Shown here: positions 16,848-25,533 of the stretch, one piece after another
How the letters are laid out: each line of letters starts with the position of its first letter
Position numbering within the stretch: the stretch's first letter is position 1
DNA from: Neobacillus jeddahensis
GTDB taxonomy: Bacteria > Bacillota > Bacilli > Bacillales > Cytobacillaceae
DNA: 64,000 nt
Direction: 5' to 3'
Assembly: GCF_000612625.1 (NCBI RefSeq)
Contig: NZ_CCAS010000016.1
Span: forward strand, 18,962 to 82,961
The notes under the pieces: generated by a model
Databases searched by the model: none
Told to the model about the DNA's origin: nothing
The model's input: the letters and a program-made list of their open reading frames with translations, nothing else
Program-made: the position numbers and the translations under genes

Positions 16848-16887
16848 AAAAAACACCATCTCTTGATGAATAGTGATGGTGTTTTCT
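16848..16887 (+). terminator. Terminator of mntH
   Basis: A 10-bp perfect stem AAACACCATC with GATGGTGTTT followed by TTCTCT, 25 bases after the mntH stop codon. Confidence 0.85.
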
Positions 16888-16917
16888 CTGCAAATGTAAT
16901 GTAAAGATTAGGCTGTG

Positions 16918-17391
16918 TTAAAGTTGTCTATCTACCCCAAGCACTCGTTTTTCAAAATGACTAATAAATAATCCAGTGGCTACCTCATGGTCATTAATAT
17001 AATTATAACCACTTTTCAAATATAAGCTCTTAGCTGGTGAATTATCTTTACCTGTCGATACCTGGTAAATGGCAATATCTTTATTCCGATCTTCAACATC
17101 AATTAATAAACTTTGAGCAATCCCTTTTCGAAAATGATCTGGGTGAACGACCATGCGGCAAATAGTTATCACATCGCCATCAATTGTGAAGGAAACAGCA
17201 CCTACTAGTTCATCTCCCTGAAAGTACCCTAAAAATTTTTCTCCGCAGGCTGCTAAATCATCGATTGTTTCCAGCAAAGGTGGAATATTAAAAAAATTGA
17301 TTAATTTTGCCTCAATCAGATAGGAGACCCTTTGAAGTTTAAACAATTCCTTAAGTAGATTCCTAGTTTGTAAGTCAATTTCTTTTATCAT
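16918..17391 (-). CDS. GNAT family N-acetyltransferase
   Basis: A 157-residue acetyltransferase. The acetyl-CoA region is visible as VITICRMVVHPDHFRKGIAQ, followed by the helix SLLIDVEDRN and the C-terminal NSPAKSLYLKSGY. The ATG at 17391 is chosen because MIKEIDLQTRNLLKELF is the usual start of such enzymes (GAGGGG 11 bases upstream); an ATG at 17421 with GGGGGA is a real alternative, and an in-frame TTG at 17457 overlaps the gene before it. The substrate is unknown. It follows the VWA-like gene very closely, so the two may be co-transcribed. Confidence 0.8.
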   Translation of the reverse strand: MIKEIDLQTRNLLKELFKLQRVSYLIEAKLINFFNIPPLLETIDDLAACGEKFLGYFQGDELVGAVSFTIDGDVITICRMVVHPDHFRKGIAQSLLIDVEDRNKDIAIYQVSTGKDNSPAKSLYLKSGYNYINDHEVATGLFISHFEKRVLGVDRQL

Positions 17392-17453
17392 GAAATGAAA
17401 TTCCCCTCTAGCATCTAACATAAATATCCCCCACAAGGTGAGGGATTTGTTTC

Positions 17454-17918
17454 TCAAGCAACTTTAATTGCTTTTCCAAACGGGACACGCGGTAAGAATA
17501 CCCCTGGCACAAGCCAGAACAATTCATAGTCTACTTTTTCCATGTCTTCCGCAAAAAAACCCGTCACATCGGTAATATAAAACAGTGTATCAATATTTTC
17601 TTCTTTTGCCCACTCCAACACTAAGGTATAGGAAGATTTCCCATGTGTATAGTATTTAATCGTATCACTTTTCACGGGAGAAATACTCCTAATTTTAAAA
17701 TCTGCTTGAACTAATACCGTATCGGGCTTCAATTGTTCAAACAGTTTAATGATGTTATTAATAAGAACATCTGGTGCCTCATTCGTGGATGTATCTACAG
17801 CTAAGGCAACCTTTTTATCCTGTCGTTGTTGTATCATCGAGAGTATCGTTTTATGCCATTTCAACTCCAACCACCCCTTTGGTTTAAATCTGTGCACCAT
17901 CTTATTTTGGATTACCAT
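17454..17918 (-). CDS. Stand-alone VWA-like domain protein, probable remnant of a DUF2201 metallopeptidase
   Basis: A 154-residue protein that matches only the C-terminal VWA-like half of DUF2201 proteins: VALAVDTSTN in place of the usual DTSGS, DTVLVQADFKI, DTLFYITDVTGFF, and the closing FLPRVPFGKAIKV. The N-terminal peptidase-like half normally present (~250 residues) is missing and no trace of it can be read upstream. The metal-ion site is altered (Asn at the second Ser position). No clear ribosome site precedes either possible ATG (17918 or 17900). It may be a decayed fragment or a small stand-alone domain; the family's role is unknown. Confidence 0.6.
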   Translation of the reverse strand: MVIQNKMVHRFKPKGWLELKWHKTILSMIQQRQDKKVALAVDTSTNEAPDVLINNIIKLFEQLKPDTVLVQADFKIRSISPVKSDTIKYYTHGKSSYTLVLEWAKEENIDTLFYITDVTGFFAEDMEKVDYELFWLVPGVFLPRVPFGKAIKVA

Positions 17919-18049
17919 GAAAGGGATTATGATTGGATAAATACGGGAAAATAATCAGGTCCTAATCGGGAAAAACTAATTTCTAATAAGCAAATTGAGG
18001 TCATCTATTTATGTTGAGAAAATCAGCGTCTTATACATAAGTACTAACA

Positions 18050-18568
18050 TTACTCCTTTTTACCGTACTCTTTTTTTTCCTTTATATAATCTTTTTCACA
18101 CTTTAACAGCTTGTAATCAATGGCATTCCCTTCTTTCCTTTTCTTTTCAACCACTTCCCATTTTAAAGTTGCCAGTTTTAAATGGACGGCAACGTTCGTA
18201 TTATCAGGCTGTTTATAAAGTAAATAGGCTTCTGCGGGCTTGATAAATAAAGTCGGTTTCCCCCGTGAGGCAACAATAAATTGATCATGCAAGGACTGAT
18301 AGTACTCGTCTATTTCTTTACCACCATAGATCAGATTAGCGGCATCTAATCCCCTGTCGGTTACTTCGATATAGCTTTGTTCGTTAATATCTAGTTCTAG
18401 ACTGGTAATAATATCATTCATAATGGTTTTATTATATTGCTCATCTCGATTCCTCATATTCTTAAGGCAATCAGCTGATAACCTCGGAAGTTCTTCTCCC
18501 TGAACATCCAGTAAATAAAGGAACATCGGTAAGAACAGACCCCCAATAAGGATTAATATTTTTCCCAT
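18050..18568 (-). CDS. Secreted or membrane-anchored hypothetical protein (172 aa)
   Basis: The protein starts with a hydrophobic signal or anchor (MGKILILIGGLFLPMFLYLL) and continues as a hydrophilic domain of ~150 residues ending in a Lys/Glu-rich tail. Two Cys occur (SADCLKN and LLKCEKD). The ATG at 18568 fits the AAGGAG box 11 bases upstream; an ATG at 18580 would lie too close to it. I do not recognise the family. It is transcribed on its own, in the same direction as the VWA-like and GNAT genes but 130 bases before them. Confidence 0.65.
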   Translation of the reverse strand: MGKILILIGGLFLPMFLYLLDVQGEELPRLSADCLKNMRNRDEQYNKTIMNDIITSLELDINEQSYIEVTDRGLDAANLIYGGKEIDEYYQSLHDQFIVASRGKPTLFIKPAEAYLLYKQPDNTNVAVHLKLATLKWEVVEKKRKEGNAIDYKLLKCEKDYIKEKKEYGKKE

Positions 18569-18777
18569 GGAATCATTCACTCCTTATAAATTATGTACAT
18601 ATTATCCAACAGCAAAGGAAGTTATATACAAATTGCTAAAGATTATCCACCATTTTTTGAGTTTACTTATGACAAAATTAAAATTGGAAAAGCCACATTT
18701 AAAGAATAGTCATGATATAATTTAATGTATTGATTTTTCTGAATATATAACTTATTTTTCGAAATGGGGGAAATAAC

Positions 18778-20430
18778 TTGAAATATGACGTAATAGTGGT
18801 TGGAGCTGGTCTTGCGGGATTAGTAGCGACAGCGGAACTCGCAGATGCAGGCAAGAAAGTTCTCCTCCTAGATCAAGAGCCAGAAGCATCACTTGGTGGA
18901 CAGGCCTGGTGGTCATTTGGTGGCTTATTTCTCGTCGATTCACCAGAGCAAAAAAGAATGGGCATCAAGGATTCCCGTGAGCTTGCCTGGCAGGACTGGT
19001 TAGGAGCTGCCGGCTTTGATCGCGAAGATGATCAGGACTATTGGGGTAAAAAATGGGCAAAGGCCTATGTTGATTTTGCGGCTGGTGAAAAACGTAAATG
19101 GCTTCATGATATGGGGGTTCGTTTCTTTCCAGTAGTCGGCTGGGCAGAACGTGGTGGCTATACAGCGGAAGGTCATGGTAACTCCGTCCCCCGTTTTCAC
19201 ATTGTCTGGGGAACTGGGCCTGGACTTGTCAAACCCTTTGAAGATAGGGTTCGCAATGCGATGGCATCTGGCCTAATCGACTATCGCCCCCGCCATCAAG
19301 TCAATGAATTACTAAAGACTCAGGGAGCCATCATGGGTGTGCGTGGTAACATTCTTGTTCCGAGCTCTGCAATACGTGGAGAAGCAAGTTCACGAGAGAT
19401 ACAATCGGATTTTGAGTTTCAATCAAAAGCAGTCATCGTAACGAGCGGTGGCATTGGAGGAAATCATGAATTGATTAGGGAGAATTGGCCAGCCAGACTT
19501 GGAAAAGCACCAAAAAATATGATTTCCGGTGTTCCTGCGCATGTGGATGGAAAAATGCTCGCGATCACGGAAAAAGCAGGCGGTCGTATTGTCAATCGAG
19601 ATCGAATGTGGCACTATACGGAAGGAATCAAAAACTGGAATCCTGTCTGGCCAATGCACGGTATCCGAATTCTCCCTGGTCCATCCTCCCTATGGTTAGA
19701 TGCAAACGGTAAGCGCTTTCCTTCCCCTAACTTCCCAGGCTTCGATACTTTAGGAACACTCGATGCCATTATGAAGACAGGCTATGATTATTCTTGGTTT
19801 ATATTAACGCAGAAAATTATTGAAAAAGAGTTCGCCCTTTCTGGGTCTGAACAAAATCCTGATTTAACGGGAAAAAGTATTAGAAAGGTGTTAGCTCGTG
19901 TCCTTCCTGGTCCTACTGCACCTGTAAAAGCTTTTATGGAAAAAGGTGAGGATTTTGTCGTTGCGAATACACTAGGAGATCTTGTTGCAGGGATGAATGA
20001 GCTAAGTGGTCATCATTTGCTTAATGTTCACGACATCGAGCGTCAAGTTATCGCAAGAGACAGGGAAATCGATAATAAGTTTACGAAGGATCTGCAAATA
20101 ACGGCCATGCGTGGAGCCCGACATTATCTTGGCGATAAATTAATTAGGGTAGCACCACCCCATAAAATTTCGGATCCGAAGATGGGGCCGCTAATTGCCG
20201 TTCGATTAAATATTGTTAGTCGAAAAACACTTGGTGGATTACAAACAGACTTATCTGGTAGAGTACTAGATTCAAATGGAAGTCCTGTTCCTGGACTTTA
20301 TGCTGCCGGTGAGGTTTCAGGGTTTGGTGGTGGTGGAATTCATGGCTATCGCTCGTTAGAAGGAACATTCGTAGGTGGCTGCTTGTTTACAGGAAGGCAG
20401 GCTGGTCGTGCACTAGCAGAGGAACTTTGA
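18778..20430 (+). CDS. FAD-binding dehydrogenase (fumarate reductase/KSTD-like flavoprotein)
   Basis: A 550-residue flavoprotein. The N-terminal Rossmann motif is DVIVVGAGLAGLVATAELAD, the following loop LGGQAWWSFGGLFL, and the C-terminal FAD motif PVPGLYAAGEVSGFGGGG with GTFVGGCLFTGRQAGR. This places it in the FAD-binding dehydrogenase group (COG3573 type) near fumarate reductase flavoproteins and 3-ketosteroid dehydrogenases; the true substrate is not known. It begins at TTG 18778 with GGGGGA eight bases upstream; no ATG fits before the Rossmann strand. There is no signal peptide or heme domain, so it is a soluble cytoplasmic enzyme. It stands alone between terminators. Confidence 0.9.
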   Translation: MKYDVIVVGAGLAGLVATAELADAGKKVLLLDQEPEASLGGQAWWSFGGLFLVDSPEQKRMGIKDSRELAWQDWLGAAGFDREDDQDYWGKKWAKAYVDFAAGEKRKWLHDMGVRFFPVVGWAERGGYTAEGHGNSVPRFHIVWGTGPGLVKPFEDRVRNAMASGLIDYRPRHQVNELLKTQGAIMGVRGNILVPSSAIRGEASSREIQSDFEFQSKAVIVTSGGIGGNHELIRENWPARLGKAPKNMISGVPAHVDGKMLAITEKAGGRIVNRDRMWHYTEGIKNWNPVWPMHGIRILPGPSSLWLDANGKRFPSPNFPGFDTLGTLDAIMKTGYDYSWFILTQKIIEKEFALSGSEQNPDLTGKSIRKVLARVLPGPTAPVKAFMEKGEDFVVANTLGDLVAGMNELSGHHLLNVHDIERQVIARDREIDNKFTKDLQITAMRGARHYLGDKLIRVAPPHKISDPKMGPLIAVRLNIVSRKTLGGLQTDLSGRVLDSNGSPVPGLYAAGEVSGFGGGGIHGYRSLEGTFVGGCLFTGRQAGRALAEEL

Positions 20431-20451
20431 GATTCCATTACAATTTTTTCA

Positions 20452-20495
20452 AAAAAGCAGCGTGATTTTTCACAGATAATATCACGCTGCTTTTT
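20452..20495. terminator. Bidirectional terminator
   Basis: A perfect 15-bp stem (AAAAAGCAGCGTGAT with ATCACGCTGCTTTTT) flanked by A- and T-runs, between the convergent FAD dehydrogenase and sbcC genes. Confidence 0.93.
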
Positions 20496-20501
20496 CCAAT
20501 T

Positions 20502-23500
20502 TTAATTCATATAGATAAATTCTGTCCGACTACCGGTCTGATCTGCTATCACTTCAAGCCTTACATCGATCCGCTCTTTCAGTTCCGGTACATGAGAAAT
20601 AATCCCAACCAGCCGACCACTACTCTGGATATCCATTAACGCCTCAATCGCTTGTTCTAGTGATTCAGGGTCAAGCGTACCAAACCCCTCATCAATGAAC
20701 ATCGTTTCCAATGATACACCTCCAGCATAATTTTGAACCACATCCGCAAGTCCCAATGCCAATGAAAGCGAGGCTTTAAAGCTTTCACCTCCAGATAAGG
20801 TTTTAACATGACGTTCTTGCCCCGTATATTGGTCAAATACGAGCAATTCCAATCCACTTTGGGCATTCCCCTTAGAGCGATCTGTTTTTCGTAACAATTG
20901 AAAACGACCAGAGGTTATCTTTCTTAAACGTCCATTCGCTTCCCGTAAGATATCATCTAAAAAGGCGGCAAGCACATACCTTTCGAACGTTATTCTAAAG
21001 TTGTTTTGACCCTTAGCAATATCAGATAGATGGCCGATTAACTTGTACCTTTCCTCTAGCACCTTCATTTGCTCATTTAAACTCTCCACTCGATGATAAA
21101 TCGCTTCATTATCCCGCTTTTTAACAAACAAATCCGTACGAAGCTGATTAAGCTCCTCAAGTTCGCTCGTCAGTTTTGTGAGTTCCAGCTTAATTCCCGC
21201 AACATCTGGCGTTTTCACATCTGCCAACAATTCTGTTAATTCTTTCAAACGGTCAGAAACTGAGCGTAACTCTTCTCGATAACTACGAATATCCGCCTCA
21301 AGGCTTCGTATTTCCCCTTCCGTCCGTTTGGAAGAAGCATACTCACCATATTTTTCAAAGCCCTGTTCCGATAATTTACTGATAAAAATGTCTCGCTCGG
21401 TATCAAGTTCCTTTTGTTTCCCTGTTTGATGTAATTCTGCATCTTTTAAGCGGGCTGTTTCATTTGATAACTTTTCTTTTATCGATTGGAAGTGTTGCTG
21501 CGTATCCTCGAGTTGCTTTACTAATAACCGATGTCGTGTTTGAGCTGACACGAGTGCCTGTTCATATGCATGTTCAGAGCGCAGGTTTTTTGGAATAACA
21601 TTCATCATTCTTGTAAGTGTGGTCCTCTTCTCGGTAAATTGAACCGTTATTTCATTTACCATCACTGTCACCTGATGAATAGCGTTTTGAAGGGCTCCTT
21701 TTTCCGACTCACAATTGTCTATTTTCCTCATAACATCCTCATAAAGCTTACTCTCTTCTGCCAATTGTCTTTGAAATTCTCCAAGATTATTTTTTACTGT
21801 CATTGCCTCTATTTTTGCCTGTGCAAGGTCCTCTTCAGTAAAGTCTCGACGTGTGGTACGAATTTCATTCAGAATTTCTAGAACGGCTTCCTTCTGCATT
21901 CTCTCAGCCGATTGACTTTGATAAAATTGAGCTTCATCATGGGACTTTTCCTTTTCCCACTTTAGCATCTGTTCCTTGGCAACCTTTAAGTCGTCTTCTG
22001 TTGGAATCTGATCCTCTTGCTGTAGGGCAGGTGCAGGATGATGCTCTGAACCACAGACAGGACAGGCATCACCCGTTTGAAGTTTAGTCGCTAAAATGAC
22101 GGCCTGGCCATGCATCCATTTCTTCTCCAACTCGTCGACAAGGACTCGAGCATCCCTATAGCGAGCCACCGTATTTTCATACCGACTAGCCATGGCTTTA
22201 TGCTGTCCCTCTGCCTTATGTTGGCGCATCAAGTTGACTTCATATTTTTCAAACCGTTCAAGTTCATTTTTCAGCTTTTCTAGCTTACCTTCGTTTTCTA
22301 AAAAGGTTAATTTCCCCTTTTCAATTTTCTCCTTTTGCTGCTTAAGAGTTGCTAATTGTTCCTCTAAATGCGCAAGGCTCTTTTCATAATTGATTTGTTT
22401 TTCTTTCGCGGCTTTTAGTTCCTCATCCTTGATGGTAGTCTCTTTACGCAAAACAGCAAATGAATAGACATCTTCCTTCATATTGACTAGCTGAGTTACT
22501 TCATCTAATGCAGACTGCCGCTCTCCTTCTCGCTCAAGCTCCGCCTGCAGCTGCTGTTCAACTTTTTTCGACAGACTCTCATATTTTTCAATTTCGATCA
22601 TGATGGATTTAACATTTTCCTGTAGCTGATCGACTTCCCGCTTTAAGCGGTGACAAAGCTCCTCCTGTTTGGATAATAACGCTGCTTTTTGCGCCCGTTG
22701 AACTTGTCTGTCTTTTTCGGCATATGTTTCCTCGTCCGTACTTAGTCGGGCTTTTCTCTCCTTCAACTCTTCTTTTATCTGGAGCTGTTTTAAAATGGTC
22801 TCAGCTTCAAAGAGCTTCCCCTTAAGGTTGTCCTGTGCTTGAATCTTTTGTTTTACACGATTGTCGAGCTGCTCAAGATTTTCTGACATTCCGGCAATTT
22901 CAGCTCGTAAAAGCGGCATGATGACGGTGTCATTAACACTCTCTTCATCAAGCTGGGTGCGAAGCTCTTCATTTGTCACTGCTTGAATACATCTAATCGC
23001 TTCATTTCTTGCTTGAACTTGGTCTTCTACCGAATTCTTCAACTCAGACGCTTCAAACTTAAGCTTCTCTTCTACCAATTTATAAAGCTGTGTATGGAAC
23101 AGTCTTTGCAGGATGGCTTCTTTATCCTTGCTATCAGAAGTCAACAACTTTCGAAACTCCCCTTGAGGAATCATTAAAATTTGCCTGAACTGGTTTGCAT
23201 CAATCAACATAATTTCTTTAATTTTTTCCTCAACATCACTGATTTTGGTAGCCAGCAACTTTTTCTCACCATGATGGTCCACAGTCGATAATTCTGCTTT
23301 AGCACCAATCGAAGTGTAGCCATCCCCCTTGTCTTTTTTCTTCAGCTGTTGGGGGGACCGAGTGATAGAGTAGACTTTATTACGCAGTGAAAAATCAAGA
23401 GAGACTTCTGTTAACAAGTCGGCCTTCGCAAATTGACTACGAAGTTCGGGGCCATTGCGATCTTCACCACTTGCCTTTCCATAAATCGCATAGCTAATCG

Positions 23501-23639
23501 CATCAAAAATAGTCGTCTTACCAGCGCCGGTTTTTCCTGATATCACAAACATGGTCCGATTACCCAGCTGGGTAAAATCAATTTCTTCCCTACCAGCATA
23601 AGGGCCAAATGCCTGCATCCTCAGTCTTAATGGTTTCAT
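20502..23639 (-). CDS. sbcC: SbcC, ATPase subunit of the SbcCD DNA-end nuclease
   Basis: A 1045-residue SMC/Rad50-type ATPase. The N-terminal half-site has GPYAGREEIDF and the Walker A ISGKTGAGKTTIFD; long coiled coils follow, broken near residue 525 by the zinc-hook CPVCGSEHH. The C-terminal half has the signature KTLSGGESFKASLSLALGLA and Walker B MFIDEGFGTLD. With SbcD it opens and cuts DNA hairpins and blocked ends during repair. The start codon overlaps the sbcD stop (ATGA), so the two are translationally coupled. The gene ends at the strong bidirectional terminator. Confidence 0.97.
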   Translation of the reverse strand: MKPLRLRMQAFGPYAGREEIDFTQLGNRTMFVISGKTGAGKTTIFDAISYAIYGKASGEDRNGPELRSQFAKADLLTEVSLDFSLRNKVYSITRSPQQLKKKDKGDGYTSIGAKAELSTVDHHGEKKLLATKISDVEEKIKEIMLIDANQFRQILMIPQGEFRKLLTSDSKDKEAILQRLFHTQLYKLVEEKLKFEASELKNSVEDQVQARNEAIRCIQAVTNEELRTQLDEESVNDTVIMPLLRAEIAGMSENLEQLDNRVKQKIQAQDNLKGKLFEAETILKQLQIKEELKERKARLSTDEETYAEKDRQVQRAQKAALLSKQEELCHRLKREVDQLQENVKSIMIEIEKYESLSKKVEQQLQAELEREGERQSALDEVTQLVNMKEDVYSFAVLRKETTIKDEELKAAKEKQINYEKSLAHLEEQLATLKQQKEKIEKGKLTFLENEGKLEKLKNELERFEKYEVNLMRQHKAEGQHKAMASRYENTVARYRDARVLVDELEKKWMHGQAVILATKLQTGDACPVCGSEHHPAPALQQEDQIPTEDDLKVAKEQMLKWEKEKSHDEAQFYQSQSAERMQKEAVLEILNEIRTTRRDFTEEDLAQAKIEAMTVKNNLGEFQRQLAEESKLYEDVMRKIDNCESEKGALQNAIHQVTVMVNEITVQFTEKRTTLTRMMNVIPKNLRSEHAYEQALVSAQTRHRLLVKQLEDTQQHFQSIKEKLSNETARLKDAELHQTGKQKELDTERDIFISKLSEQGFEKYGEYASSKRTEGEIRSLEADIRSYREELRSVSDRLKELTELLADVKTPDVAGIKLELTKLTSELEELNQLRTDLFVKKRDNEAIYHRVESLNEQMKVLEERYKLIGHLSDIAKGQNNFRITFERYVLAAFLDDILREANGRLRKITSGRFQLLRKTDRSKGNAQSGLELLVFDQYTGQERHVKTLSGGESFKASLSLALGLADVVQNYAGGVSLETMFIDEGFGTLDPESLEQAIEALMDIQSSGRLVGIISHVPELKERIDVRLEVIADQTGSRTEFIYMN

Positions 23640-24781
23640 TTCACTTCTTCCCCTCGTAACACTTTTTCTATTATGTCAGCCATAACTTCTTTTTTTTCAC
23701 TCGTAAAATCAGAGGTCGTCATTTCCTTGTAAAACTGTTCAAATAAGTCAATTTCTGACTTTTTCTCACTTCTCTGCGCACTGAAGAACTGTTTTTTCTT
23801 CAAATCTGTCAAATCCATTTTCCGTTCCAAATGAAGGACATTTGGATAAATCTTCCGCAGCTTATTAATTGGGTCAATTAAGGCACCTTCGTCTAGTAAG
23901 GTGATTTTTAGATAATCATGGAGTTGTTCTTTTTCATAAAAATGTGGATCAAGTAATTCCTCTAAGTGGCCTTCAAGCTCACGCATGTCATGCTTTGGCG
24001 CAAGTGAACGATAACGATGCGTGAAATTCCCCTTTTCATCCATTTCAATGATTGAAATGGATTTTCGTTGTTTTGCTTCAGAAAAAGAATATTTCAAGAG
24101 GGATCCGGAATACTTCACTTTCTCATGTCTAATGGCATCAGGACTGTGTAAGTGACCGAGAGCTGTGTAGGAAAACGGTTCGAACAACTCGGCACCCACA
24201 CAACCAGAACCACCCACTGATAACATTCGTTCAGAGTCTGACGTTTGCCCCCCAAGGACAAAAGCATGACCTACTAAAACATTGGGCTCATTTGGATTAA
24301 GGGTTTCCTCGATTTTACCAATAAATGATTTCATTGCCTCATGATGAGAGTGGATCGAGTCATCGCCCAATAGTTGTCGGACGATACCTGGCTCAGCATA
24401 TGGCAGGAGATAAAAATTTACCCCATTAATATGAACAGGCCTGAAGCTATTTGTCAGTTTCCCTGTCAAATGAAAATCGCTATGCTTATACCATGAACTA
24501 CCAAACGAAAGGCGTTCCGCACTGTCATGATTGCCAGCGATTGCTACAATCGGCGTCTTAAGTTCCACATTTATTTTAAAAAGGATTTCATCTAGTAACT
24601 CCACGGCATCTGTCGGCGGGACAGAACGGTCATAGAGATCGCCTGCAATGACAACAGCATCTGGCTTCTCTTCCGCTACAATGGAAACAAATTGCTCTAG
24701 TACTTCGCGTTGATTCTCCGTCATGTATACACCGTGGACTAGTTTACCTAAATGCCAATCGGCAGTATGGATAAATTTCAT
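23636..24781 (-). CDS. sbcD: SbcD, nuclease subunit of SbcCD
   Basis: A 381-residue Mre11-type metallophosphoesterase. The Mn2+-binding motifs appear in order: HTADWHLGK, VVIAGDLYDRS, AIAGNHDSAERL, VLVGHAFVLGG and YTALGHLHSP. A capping domain follows that contacts SbcC. The ATG at 24781 is chosen because MKFIHTADWHLG is the family start and AGGTGG lies five bases upstream; upstream in-frame codons to 24814 add a poor leader. It forms an operon with sbcC, with a 4-base overlap. Confidence 0.97.
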   Translation of the reverse strand: MKFIHTADWHLGKLVHGVYMTENQREVLEQFVSIVAEEKPDAVVIAGDLYDRSVPPTDAVELLDEILFKINVELKTPIVAIAGNHDSAERLSFGSSWYKHSDFHLTGKLTNSFRPVHINGVNFYLLPYAEPGIVRQLLGDDSIHSHHEAMKSFIGKIEETLNPNEPNVLVGHAFVLGGQTSDSERMLSVGGSGCVGAELFEPFSYTALGHLHSPDAIRHEKVKYSGSLLKYSFSEAKQRKSISIIEMDEKGNFTHRYRSLAPKHDMRELEGHLEELLDPHFYEKEQLHDYLKITLLDEGALIDPINKLRKIYPNVLHLERKMDLTDLKKKQFFSAQRSEKKSEIDLFEQFYKEMTTSDFTSEKKEVMADIIEKVLRGEEVK

Positions 24782-24907
24782 TTGGGCCACCTCACTTTTT
24801 TCTACTTCATTCACTTATCGAATACTACTATTATATCAAACTACTAATCCGTTTGAGTCTGGAAATCATTATTGGATTTACCACTAAAAACAGAGGAAGA
24901 AAGACAA

Positions 24908-24940
24908 CAAAAAACAGCCCGGCACATATGTCCGGGCTGT
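24908..24940 (-). terminator. Terminator of the cold-shock gene
   Basis: A perfect 9-bp stem (ACAGCCCGG with CCGGGCTGT) followed on the minus strand by a T-run, 16 bases after the csp stop codon. Confidence 0.9.
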
Positions 24941-24955
24941 TATAGTTGGTTTTAA

Positions 24956-25156
24956 TTATTTTTTAGTTACGTTAGCAGCTTGTGGTCCACGAGCTCCTTC
25001 AACTACTTCGAAAGATACTTCTTGACCTTCTTCTAAAGTTTTGAAACCTTCTGTTTGGATTGCAGAATAATGAACGAATACGTCATTTCCGTCTTCTGCT
25101 TCGATGAATCCGAAACCTTTTTCTGAATTAAACCATTTAACTTTACCGTTTTTCAT
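24956..25156 (-). CDS. csp: Cold-shock protein (CspA/CspB family)
   Basis: A 66-residue single OB-fold RNA chaperone that melts RNA structure, mainly after a drop in temperature. RNP1 ([10 protein letters not shown]) and RNP2 (DVFVHYSAI) are intact, and the length is exactly that of B. subtilis CspB/CspC/CspD. The ATG at 25156 has AGGAGG ten bases upstream. A long leader (~150 bases) lies between the promoter and the start, as usual for cold-shock mRNAs. Which of the several Bacillus paralogues it corresponds to cannot be decided from the sequence alone. Confidence 0.97.
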   Translation of the reverse strand: MKNGKVKWFNSEKGFGFIEAEDGNDVFVHYSAIQTEGFKTLEEGQEVSFEVVEGARGPQAANVTKK

Positions 25157-25311
25157 GTGAAAAAATCCTCCTATTGACTAGCAATCTAGTCATGTGTAAA
25201 ATTCACCAAATTACAACGTGATAGCTTTACCTTCATTTTCTCATCCAAACATCGATTAACACTTTGAACAAGCTTCATATATAAATCTAATCTCGTGCAA
25301 CGGCTGATTAA

Positions 25312-25340
25312 AATTTATCATTTTCGCCTAATTCTGTCAA
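25312..25340 (-). promoter_or_regulatory. Promoter and long leader of the cold-shock gene
   Basis: On the minus strand TTGACA (25340-25335), 17 bases, then TAAATT (25317-25312). It predicts a transcript start near 25305 and a leader of ~150 bases. The rest of the 377-base gap (25341-25533) holds no credible gene; only a weak A/T hairpin is seen. Confidence 0.6.
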
Positions 25341-25478
25341 GAAAGGGAACAGCGACACAACCCTACAGAATTCTACATTTCTCCACCTTTTCACCTCTAA
25401 AAAACAGGGTTTATGAGTAGATACAAAAAGAGCGCACGAAGAAATTTGTCGAATTCTGATGGAAAATAATTTGACTCG

Positions 25479-25503
25479 AAAACAGAATCTATTTATCTGT
25501 TTT
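25479..25503 (-). terminator. Weak terminator-like hairpin after the radical SAM gene
   Basis: An 8-bp A/T-rich stem AAAACAGA with TCTGTTTT, ending in TTTT on the minus strand, about 30 bases after the stop codon. Confidence 0.4.
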
Positions 25504-25533
25504 CACACCCTATATTTAAATGTAGATCCGAGA

